Positions 1 to 5,350 of a DNA stretch of 7,354 nucleotides are shown piece by piece. Where the stretch lies: positions 1-7,354 of the forward strand of contig DQCH01000112.1 in the NCBI GenBank assembly GCA_003545155.1, written 5' to 3'. The notes beneath the pieces were generated by a model. It had not been told where the DNA came from. It did not search any database and worked only from the letters and a program-made list of their open reading frames with translations. The position numbers were made by a program, and so were the translations under genes. Positions within the stretch are counted from its first letter, which is position 1; every line of letters begins with the position of its first letter. Source of the stretch: Candidatus Acetothermia bacterium (GTDB lineage: Bacteria > Bipolaricaulota > Bipolaricaulia > UBA7950 > UBA9294).

Positions 1-942
1 GTCTCTCTCCTTTACGTCATGGCGATGAGTCTGTGGCAGCTCGGCCTGTTCCGCCTTCTGCAAGGAGCGGCTTCAGTAATGGTCACCCCGATCGCCCAGG
101 CCTACATCGGGGATATCACCCCGCCCGGCAGGGAAGGGCGTTACATGAACTTCTTCTACTCCGCGATGTTCCTTGGGATGGCGCTTGGACCGCTCCTCGG
201 TGGAGGCTTTAGTGCGGTGTGGTCGTACCAGGGAGCGTTCTATGCGATGGGTGCCTTGAGCATCATCGCTCTGCTCCTCGTTTCAGCCGCCGTACCGGCT
301 GACCACGCCCACAGTGGCGACTCCCACAACCGCTCGCGCGAGATCGTTCCACTGCAGCATGTGATGCGAAACGATGCAGTGAAGGGGATCTGCGTCTACG
401 TAGCAACGCGTGGGTTCTGGCGGCAGGGGTTCAACACCTTCTACCCGCTGTACGCGGTGGCGACGGCCGGGCTCGGGGAGGCGAGCATCGGGATTGTCCT
501 TTCGGTATACATGCTCGGCGGCGGCCTTCTTCAGATCCCGTTCGGGTTCCTTGCTGATCGCTACCCGCGCTTTCCCCAGATCGTCCTCGGAAGTACCGCC
601 GCTCCGCTTCTCCTCATCGCTGTCCCGTTTGTCCGCCACGTGTGGATGGTAGTCCTCATCACCTTTGTCATCGGGGCGCTCTCCGCCCTGTCACGGGCTT
701 CGATCATCGCTATCCGTACCGAGCTCGGGCGGACGCACGGGATGGGAACACTCGCCGGATTGCAGGGCGGGGCGTTTGCTCTTGGCCAGATGGTCGGACC
801 GCTGGCGTTCGGTGCGGTAGCCGACCTAGTCGGGCTGGCGGCGGTCTTCCCGTTCGGAAGCGCAGTGGGCCTTCTTGGGACTGGATTCGTCGTCGGCTGG
901 TTCCGGCGCTGGGGAAGGCGTCAGCCTTGTCCCGTAGAATGA
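1..942 (+). CDS. MFS transporter, probable drug/metabolite exporter, 3' part
   Basis: The 3' part of a 12-helix major facilitator superfamily permease of the inner membrane, probably a proton-coupled exporter. The frame is open from base 1, and the ATG at 19 has no Shine-Dalgarno site and lies inside what looks like helix 3, so the true start is upstream; 313 residues are visible. From the edge one sees the end of TM3, the RLLQG opening of TM4, the cytoplasmic GDITPPGREGR stretch, and TM5 with the antiporter 'motif C' (GMALGPLLGGG, about bases 175-207). TM6 and a charged His/Asp-rich central loop (about bases 295-350) follow. The second half has TM7-TM12, with a motif A-like GFLADRYPR after TM8 (about bases 544-570). 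Motif C is characteristic of DHA-type drug:H+ antiporters, but the substrate cannot be told. The protein ends in a short basic tail. Membership of MFS is secure; the role in export is inference. Confidence 0.9.
   Translation, partial: VSLLYVMAMSLWQLGLFRLLQGAASVMVTPIAQAYIGDITPPGREGRYMNFFYSAMFLGMALGPLLGGGFSAVWSYQGAFYAMGALSIIALLLVSAAVPADHAHSGDSHNRSREIVPLQHVMRNDAVKGICVYVATRGFWRQGFNTFYPLYAVATAGLGEASIGIVLSVYMLGGGLLQIPFGFLADRYPRFPQIVLGSTAAPLLLIAVPFVRHVWMVVLITFVIGALSALSRASIIAIRTELGRTHGMGTLAGLQGGAFALGQMVGPLAFGAVADLVGLAAVFPFGSAVGLLGTGFVVGWFRRWGRRQPCPVE
911..933. terminator. hairpin at the end of the MFS gene, possible transcription barrier between convergent genes
   Basis: Bases 915-919 (AAGGC) pair with 924-928 (GCCTT) around a GTCA loop. 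After one mismatch the stem continues with GGG at 911-913 against 930-932 (one G-T pair). It lies in the last codons of the MFS gene. There is no T-tract on either side, so it is not a classical intrinsic terminator. It is listed because the 16-base gap between the two convergent stop codons holds no other termination signal. It may simply reflect the coding sequence. Confidence 0.2.
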
Positions 943-958
943 TTCGCCCTGTGATGGA

Positions 959-1768
959 TTAAAGAAGTCCTTCTATCATCTTCATGCTAAGGTCGTCCGG
1001 GTGGCCAACATAGCGGATCACGCCCTGCCGATCGAGGAGAAATGTGTGGGGGAAGCTTTTAACCTCATAGAGTTGTTTGATCGGGTTTCCACTCTTTCCT
1101 CCTGGCTCCCAGACGCTGATGAAATCGGTGTAGTTGTTCTTATCTAAAAAGTCGATTGTGTCTTGTTCATCTGGGTCTGTACTGACGAGGATCACCACCA
1201 AGCCCCTTGACGAGTACAGATTATACACGTCTTTAAGATGCGGCATTCTCGACTTACACGGAGGGCACCACACTCCCCAGAAGTCGAGCAGGACGACAAG
1301 ACCGCGGGTGTCAGAGAGGGTGATCTCTCCGCCATCGGTGGTGTGCGCAGTGAAGCCTGGGGCGGTCTTTCCAACAGTGAGGCCGACCGACGGGCCGACA
1401 TCGTTCACCGTAATTGTTTGGTGGTCTTTGGCTTGTTCTCCACGCACGTCGATGGCGGTTAGCGTGGCGATGAACACTCCGCCTGTGTGGTAGGTGTGGT
1501 GGATGATGATGTTTGGGTTAGCACCTTCCTCCGGGTCGGAGCCATCTCCAAAGTCGAGCAGGTAAGAGATCGCGTCGCCTTCAGAATCCTCGCAGTAGGA
1601 CAGATCAAAGGAGACATCAAGAGGCGCTGGTCCACTAATCACCGCGGCACTCAGGATAGCGATCGGAGCCCGGTTGCCCAAACACCCGGCGATCCCTGAG
1701 ACCACCATAAGCATGAGAATGAGAACTAAACTACGATCGGTTGACCAATGCTGTGCCGAAGCTTTCAT
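959..1768 (-). CDS. PKD-domain/thioredoxin-like (TlpA/ResA family) lipoprotein
   Basis: A predicted lipoprotein of 269 aa carrying a thiol-disulfide oxidoreductase domain outside the cytoplasmic membrane. Residues 1-28 are a type II signal peptide: a basic start with Arg12, a hydrophobic stretch at 14-27, then lipobox IAGC with Cys29 as the lipidated residue and no Asp at +2. Residues about 34-122 form a PKD (Ig-like) domain, recognised by DSEGD, LDFGDG (71-76), HTYHTGG and LTAID. Residues about 128-269 are a redoxin fold: the GKTAPGF entry, then FWGVWCPPC with catalytic Cys168 and Cys171, and the cis-Pro loop SFPHTF with Pro240. TlpA/ResA proteins typically reduce disulfides in apo-cytochromes c or other extracytoplasmic proteins; no cytochrome gene is nearby, so the substrate is unknown. 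The start at 1768 gives a complete signal peptide. AAAGAG directly abuts the ATG, too close for a normal Shine-Dalgarno. The gene is monocistronic in view, divergent from ileS. The PKD-redoxin fusion is the unusual part. Confidence 0.88.
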   Translation of the reverse strand: MKASAQHWSTDRSLVLILMLMVVSGIAGCLGNRAPIAILSAAVISGPAPLDVSFDLSYCEDSEGDAISYLLDFGDGSDPEEGANPNIIIHHTYHTGGVFIATLTAIDVRGEQAKDHQTITVNDVGPSVGLTVGKTAPGFTAHTTDGGEITLSDTRGLVVLLDFWGVWCPPCKSRMPHLKDVYNLYSSRGLVVILVSTDPDEQDTIDFLDKNNYTDFISVWEPGGKSGNPIKQLYEVKSFPHTFLLDRQGVIRYVGHPDDLSMKMIEGLL

Positions 1769-1774
1769 CTCTTT

Positions 1775-1780
1775 GTTATA
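1775..1780 (-). promoter_or_regulatory. possible -10 box of the lipoprotein gene, implying a leaderless mRNA
   Basis: Read on the minus strand, TATAAC (5 of 6 matches to TATAAT) ends 7 bases before the proposed ATG, so transcription would begin at about base 1768, the first base of the start codon. This fits the lack of a properly spaced Shine-Dalgarno site. No good -35 box is seen 16-18 bases further upstream. An overlapping GATAAT at 1785-1780 is an alternative. Confidence 0.3.
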
Positions 1781-1804
1781 TTATCGTAGTTCGGCGATGC
1801 TGGT

Positions 1805-1922
1805 ATGGAGCGCGACCTGTTTCAGTTAGACACTCTCCCCCGTGATTCATACGACTGATGTCCTGCGCTACATGCGACGGAGGCAGGGGGACGACATCGA
1901 GAGGATGGCGCGGTTCGATTAA
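1805..1922 (+). pseudogene. possible tiny ORF broken by one extra C, or random sequence
   Basis: An ATG at 1805 opens MERDLFQLDTLPRDSYD and stops at TGA 1856-1858. The neighbouring frame reads VIHTTDVLRYMRRRQGDD and on to a TAA at 1920-1922. Removing one base from the CCCCC run at 1837-1841 would join them into one 38-residue, charged, protein-like reading frame. There is no Shine-Dalgarno before the ATG and the family is not recognised. It could be a decayed gene remnant, a homopolymer sequencing error in a small gene, or chance. Confidence 0.15.
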
Positions 1923-1967
1923 GAATGCGATGCAGGATTTGCGACTTTCCCCATAAGGCAAGTAGGC

Positions 1968-1996
1968 TTGACTCGCCTTAGCGCCAGCGCTAAGAT
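1968..1996 (+). promoter_or_regulatory. sigma-70-type promoter of ileS-purA
   Basis: The -35 TTGACT (1968-1973, 5 of 6 consensus) and -10 TAAGAT (1991-1996, 4 of 6) are separated by the ideal 17 bases. The predicted start is near 2003, giving a leader of about 157 bases before ileS. It is the best promoter seen in this intergenic region and points the right way. Confidence 0.55.
1977..1994. promoter_or_regulatory. perfect 8-2-8 palindrome filling the ileS promoter spacer (probable operator)
   Basis: CTTAGCGC-CA-GCGCTAAG is a perfect inverted repeat of 8-base arms that lies between the -35 and -10 boxes and overlaps the -10. Its position fits an operator for a dimeric regulator acting as a repressor, or as a MerR-like spacer binder, although MerR promoters usually have longer spacers. 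The TTAGC/GCTAA ends recall the outer bases of the CIRCE element, but the 27-base CIRCE layout is absent, so HrcA is not indicated. The regulator is unknown. Confidence 0.5.
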
Positions 1997-2012
1997 GGGG
2001 TGTGATCGAGCG

Positions 2013-2072
2013 ATGCTAACTAAAGATTTAGCCTTTTTGCCGCTTCTCATCTACATTAATGTGCCCCGTTGA
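2013..2072 (+). CDS. candidate leader peptide for ileS (19 codons)
   Basis: ATG at 2013 to TGA at 2070-2072 encodes MLTKDLAFLPLLIYINVPR. It holds Ile codons ATC (2049) and ATT (2055) and five Leu codons, and sits about 10 bases after the predicted transcription start of an isoleucyl-tRNA synthetase gene. The stop codon falls in the loop of the hairpin at 2063-2077, so a ribosome waiting for Ile-tRNA at 2049-2057 would be just upstream of that hairpin. The upstream ribosome binding site is weak (GAG at 2008-2010, GGGG at 1997-2000). No conserved family is known to me; an ORF this short can arise by chance. Confidence 0.25.
   Translation: MLTKDLAFLPLLIYINVPR
2015..2038 (+). terminator. GCTAA/TTAGC inverted repeat followed by T5: weak attenuator or second operator
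   Basis: GCTAA (2015-2019) and TTAGC (2028-2032) are inverted around 8 bases and followed by TTTTT (2034-2038). As RNA this is a weak intrinsic terminator shape: a 5-bp stem with only two G-C pairs, about 12 bases into the transcript. As DNA it repeats the same half-site as the palindrome at 1977-1994, 38 bases away centre to centre, so it may be a second binding site for the same regulator. Confidence 0.3.
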
Positions 2073-2099
2073 GGGGCGATTCTGCAGACCCTTGCGGTC
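2063..2099 (+). promoter_or_regulatory. two hairpins in the ileS leader with a competing pairing
   Basis: GCCCC (2063-2067) pairs with GGGGC (2073-2077) around GTTGA, and GACC (2087-2090) pairs with GGTC (2096-2099) around CTTGC. AGGGG (2072-2076) can instead pair with CCCTT (2089-2093, one G-U pair), which would dissolve both hairpins. This exclusive arrangement resembles an attenuator or riboregulator, but no T-tract follows, so any control would be of translation or by Rho. No T-box consensus (such as the AGGGTGGNACCGCG antiterminator motif) is present. Confidence 0.35.
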
Positions 2100-2105
2100 G
2101 TTCAA

Positions 2106-2152
2106 TCCTTAGAACCATTTAAGTGTTAGAGTTTGTCTGTGTGTAAGAAGGA
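2106..2152 (+). promoter_or_regulatory. possible Shine-Dalgarno sequestering helix before ileS
   Basis: TCCTT at 2106-2110 is complementary to AAGGA at 2148-2152, the core of the ileS ribosome binding site. The helix is only 5 bp across a 37-base loop, so alone it would be weak. It offers a plausible translational target for the upstream leader structures. Confidence 0.2.
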
Positions 2153-2153
2153 G
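2148..2153 (+). promoter_or_regulatory. ileS ribosome binding site
   Basis: AAGGAG lies 6 bases before the ATG at 2160. It settles the ileS start there rather than at the in-frame TTG at 2133, which has no such site and would add nine residues not expected in the family. Confidence 0.85.
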
Positions 2154-2159
2154 ATACGG

Positions 2160-5100
2160 ATGAAACGTTATGAGAAACTGATAAAAGACCCGATTGCACG
2201 TGAGGAGAAGGTCCTCACCCTGTGGGAGAACAAAGAGATCTTCAGAAAGTCGCTTGATGCAACAAAGGGTGGGCCACGCTACGTTTTCTATGAGGGACCG
2301 CCGACAGCGAATGGACGACCGCACTTTGGTCATCTGATGCCACGTGTATATAAAGACCTCTTCCCCCGCTACAAGACGATGCAAGGATTTTACGTGGCTC
2401 GTAAAGGTGGCTGGGACACGCATGGCCTTCCGGTGGAACTTGAGGTGGAGAAGGAGATCGGCGTCAACAGCAAGCCGGAGATAGAGGCCTACGGCGTGGA
2501 GCGCTTCGTCAACCGATGCAAGAAGTCGGTCTGGCGGTACAAGGCCGAATGGGAACGTATGATAAAGCGAATGGGGTTTTGGATTGACCTTGAGAACGCC
2601 TATATCACTTATACCGATGACTACATCGAGAGTGTCTGGTGGGAGCTCGCCCAGATGTTTAGGCGTGGCTTTCTCTACCAGGGGCACAAGGTTCTTCCCT
2701 ATTGTCCACGCTGCGGGACTGGCCTTTCCTCACATGAGGTAGCGCAGGGGTACCGTAAGGTGCAGGATCCTTCTATCTCTGTGCGGATGAGGATCGTCTC
2801 AGATGATGGGGCACGCTACAAGCAGGAACGCCCAGGCAGCACCTCACTTCTCACCTGGACAACGACCCCATGGACCCTGCCGGCGAACGTTGCTTTGGCT
2901 ATTGCCGTCGAAGCCACTTACGCTGAGGTGGAGCAGTGTGGGGAACGACTGATCCTCGGCAAGGCGTTGCTTTCAGCGGGTTTAGAAGGGGACTACCAAA
3001 TTGTGCGTGAGTTTCCTGGTGGGGATCTGGTTGGCCTGGGCTATGAACCGCCCTATCGGTTGGTGGTTGATCCCCGAGCCTACCGCGTACATGCGGCAGA
3101 GTTTGTGAACATGGAGGAGGGAACAGGGATCGTCCACACCGCACCAGCATTTGGCGAGGACGACTACCAGCTTGGCCAGGAGAAAGATCTCCCCTTCTTT
3201 CACCCGGTCGACCTTGCCGGAGCCTTCACCGAGGAATTTCCTCTCTGCGCGGGGACCTTCGTCAAAGAGGCCGACCCGGTGATTATCGAGGATCTAAAAA
3301 AACGCGGTCTTCTCTACCAGCACACACTCTACGAGCACGACTACCCGTTCTGCTGGCGCTGCGGGACCCCGCTCCTTTACTACGCGATGGACTCCTGGTA
3401 TATCCGAACCACTGCGGTGAAGGATCAGCTGATCGAAAATAATCGTCGGATTAACTGGTATCCGTCACACGTTGGTGAAGGTCGGCTTGGTGATTTTCTC
3501 TTGAACCTCAAGGACTGGGCCCTCTCCCGCGATCGCTACTGGGGAACGCCACTCAATCTCTGGACTTGTGAGGGCTGCGAGAAGGTGATCGCCGTGGGGA
3601 GCCGGGCTGAACTGGTGGATAAAGCACGCGATAAGGAACTTGCGCGCACAGTTGAGCTCCATCGACCGTACATCGACCGCGTCGCCCTGCGCTGCCCGGA
3701 GTGTGGTGAAACAATGCGACGCGTCCCAAACGTGATCGATGCCTGGTTTGACTCAGGTTCGATGCACACTGCCCAGTGGCACTACCCATTCGAGAACAAG
3801 GAGGAGTTCAAGGAGAGCTTTCCTGCTGATTTCATCTGCGAGGCGACCGACCAGACGCGTGGATGGTTCTACACACTGCTCGCTACGAGCACGATCATTC
3901 ACGGGGAGGCCCCGTTCCGCAACTGCATCGTCACCGGCCTTGGCCTTGATGCGGACGGGATCAAGATGAGTACGAGCAAGGGGAACGTCATCGATCCCTG
4001 GGATCTGGTCGATCTCTATGGTGCCGATTGCCTACGCTGGTATCTCTGCGCATCGAGTGCGCCGTGGAGATCGAAGCGCCTCGGCGAGGCCGACGTGAAG
4101 GGACCACTCTATCGCTTCCTCGATACCCTACGCAATACCTACGACTTCTTCGCCCTGTACGCCTCGATCGACGGTTTCGATCCAGAGGATCACCACGTGG
4201 AGGAAAGGCACTTGGGCATCCTCGATCACTGGATCCTCTCCCGGCTTTCTTCCACGACGAAGGCGGTGACCGAAGGGCTCGACAACTACGATGTAATAAC
4301 TGCTACAGAGGCGCTAGAGGGGTTCCTCGACGAGGTCTCCAACTGGTACATTCGCTCCTCGCGGCGGCGGTTCTGGAAGGGAGGGATGGGGCCGGACAAG
4401 ATTGCGGCCTACACGACCCTGTACCAGGTGCTGGTGAACCTAGTCAAGCTTGTCGCTCCGTTTGTTCCTTTCATCGCTGAGGCGATCTACCAACAACTGC
4501 GTAAATCCTCCGATCCTGAGAGTGTTCATCTCTGTAGCTATCCGCAGGTGGGCGAGGTATGGATCGATACTACTCTCGAGGGGGAGATGGCCCTTGCGCG
4601 CAGTATCGCTTCGCTTGGGCACCAAGCGCGCAACCAGGCGCAGGTTAAGGTCCGTCAGCCTCTTTCTCGTGCCATTGTTGAAGTGGCTTCCGAGGCGGAG
4701 GGTTGCGTCCTCTCTGAAGGGGTTCTAACTCTGGTTAAAACGGAACTGAACGTGGCCGCGGTGGAGATTGTCTCGACTCTTCAGCCCTACTTCCACGAGG
4801 TGCCCGCCCCCAACTTACGCACCCTCGGCCCCCGCCTGGGCCCGTTGGCTCAACAGGCGGCTGAGTGGATCAAGAGCAAAACGGCGGCGGATGCTCGTGA
4901 AGCGTTGGCTTCCGGCAGCGTAAAAGTCAAGGTCGACGGAAAGCCGGTGGAGATTAAGAAGGAGGATATCTCCTTCCAAGCGGTCCTTTCCAAAGGTTTC
5001 GTACTTGTGGAAGAGGGAGCCTTGCGCCTGCTCCTCGATACAAACCTCGATGAGACGCTACGTGAGAAGGGGCTCGTGCGCGAGCTTGTTCACAGCATTC

Positions 5101-5339
5101 AGCTTCTACGCAAAGAGGCAGGCTTCGAGGTGACCGACCGAATCGTGCTCGGCTACCGGGCCGATTCGCCCCTTGGGGAAGTTCTCGCGAAAAACCGCGA
5201 GACGATCGCGGCCGAGGTTCTCGCACTTGAGGTGAAACCCACCCTTGCAGGGGACTACGAGTTGCAACAGAAAGTAAAGATCGAAGGTGATGCGGTTGTG
5301 TTTGGATTATCACGGACTACCTACCCTAAAGGAGCGTGA
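2160..5339 (+). CDS. ileS: isoleucyl-tRNA synthetase, IleRS2 (eukaryote-like) type
   Basis: Cytoplasmic class Ia synthetase that activates isoleucine with ATP and charges tRNA-Ile, with proofreading of valine. It is 1059 aa, against about 940 for the E. coli IleRS1 type. The Rossmann core has HFGH (55-58) and KMSTS (602-606). The CP1 editing domain (about 190-385) keeps the Thr-rich TWTTTPW stretch (232-238) and HTAPAFGEDD (326-335), with Asp335 at the place of the conserved editing Asp. Four CxxC pairs (Cys182/185, 398/401, 470/473, 512/515) match the two zinc sites of the Thermus-type enzyme. WALSRDRYWGTPL and DAWFDSGSM are typical of the long type. The helical anticodon-binding domain (about 645-830) contains SNWYIRSSRRRFW, and the C-terminal part has LREKGLVRELVHSIQLLRK (967-985) in place of the IleRS1 zinc finger. 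Start chosen by the AAGGAG at 2148. It heads an operon with purA. Confidence 0.97.
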   Translation: MKRYEKLIKDPIAREEKVLTLWENKEIFRKSLDATKGGPRYVFYEGPPTANGRPHFGHLMPRVYKDLFPRYKTMQGFYVARKGGWDTHGLPVELEVEKEIGVNSKPEIEAYGVERFVNRCKKSVWRYKAEWERMIKRMGFWIDLENAYITYTDDYIESVWWELAQMFRRGFLYQGHKVLPYCPRCGTGLSSHEVAQGYRKVQDPSISVRMRIVSDDGARYKQERPGSTSLLTWTTTPWTLPANVALAIAVEATYAEVEQCGERLILGKALLSAGLEGDYQIVREFPGGDLVGLGYEPPYRLVVDPRAYRVHAAEFVNMEEGTGIVHTAPAFGEDDYQLGQEKDLPFFHPVDLAGAFTEEFPLCAGTFVKEADPVIIEDLKKRGLLYQHTLYEHDYPFCWRCGTPLLYYAMDSWYIRTTAVKDQLIENNRRINWYPSHVGEGRLGDFLLNLKDWALSRDRYWGTPLNLWTCEGCEKVIAVGSRAELVDKARDKELARTVELHRPYIDRVALRCPECGETMRRVPNVIDAWFDSGSMHTAQWHYPFENKEEFKESFPADFICEATDQTRGWFYTLLATSTIIHGEAPFRNCIVTGLGLDADGIKMSTSKGNVIDPWDLVDLYGADCLRWYLCASSAPWRSKRLGEADVKGPLYRFLDTLRNTYDFFALYASIDGFDPEDHHVEERHLGILDHWILSRLSSTTKAVTEGLDNYDVITATEALEGFLDEVSNWYIRSSRRRFWKGGMGPDKIAAYTTLYQVLVNLVKLVAPFVPFIAEAIYQQLRKSSDPESVHLCSYPQVGEVWIDTTLEGEMALARSIASLGHQARNQAQVKVRQPLSRAIVEVASEAEGCVLSEGVLTLVKTELNVAAVEIVSTLQPYFHEVPAPNLRTLGPRLGPLAQQAAEWIKSKTAADAREALASGSVKVKVDGKPVEIKKEDISFQAVLSKGFVLVEEGALRLLLDTNLDETLREKGLVRELVHSIQLLRKEAGFEVTDRIVLGYRADSPLGEVLAKNRETIAAEVLALEVKPTLAGDYELQQKVKIEGDAVVFGLSRTTYPKGA

Positions 5340-5340
5340 A

Positions 5341-5345
5341 GGAGG
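5341..5345 (+). promoter_or_regulatory. purA ribosome binding site
   Basis: GGAGG lies 5 bases before ATG 5351, just after the ileS stop (5337-5339). It favours ATG 5351 over the in-frame GTG at 5336, which overlaps the ileS stop codon and would add five residues (MKEGK) not usual for PurA. Confidence 0.75.
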
Positions 5346-5350
5346 GGAAA

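Noticed and set aside
1776..1961. Minus-strand 61-codon frame in the ileS upstream region
   Set aside because: It needs a TTG start without a ribosome binding site, has no recognisable domain, and overlaps the region upstream of the lipoprotein gene.
1977..1994. CIRCE element bound by HrcA
   Set aside because: Only the outer TTAGC/GCTAA bases agree; CIRCE needs TTAGCACTC-N9-GAGTGCTAA, and no heat-shock gene is present.
2086..2120. tRNA-like 3' end (GTTCAATCC followed by AGAACCA) before ileS
   Set aside because: The bases flanking the apparent T-loop do not pair, and no acceptor, D or anticodon stems can be built upstream, so it is not a tRNA.
1769..2159. T-box riboswitch upstream of ileS
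   Set aside because: No T-box antiterminator consensus and no large specifier-loop stem are present; the only T-tract lies about 35 bases into the transcript.
2133..2159. Earlier TTG start for ileS
   Set aside because: The AAGGAG at 2148 lies inside this extension and is ideally spaced for ATG 2160, which also gives the usual family N-terminus.
4954..5313. Minus-strand 119-codon frame within ileS, and other long antisense frames in ileS and purA
   Set aside because: They lie opposite strongly conserved coding sequence, are rich in Arg, Ser and Pro, and carry no domain; they are by-products of codon bias.
5336..5350. GTG start for purA overlapping the ileS stop
   Set aside because: GGAGG is well placed for ATG 5351, and the typical PurA N-terminus begins one to three residues before the first beta strand, as it does from that ATG.
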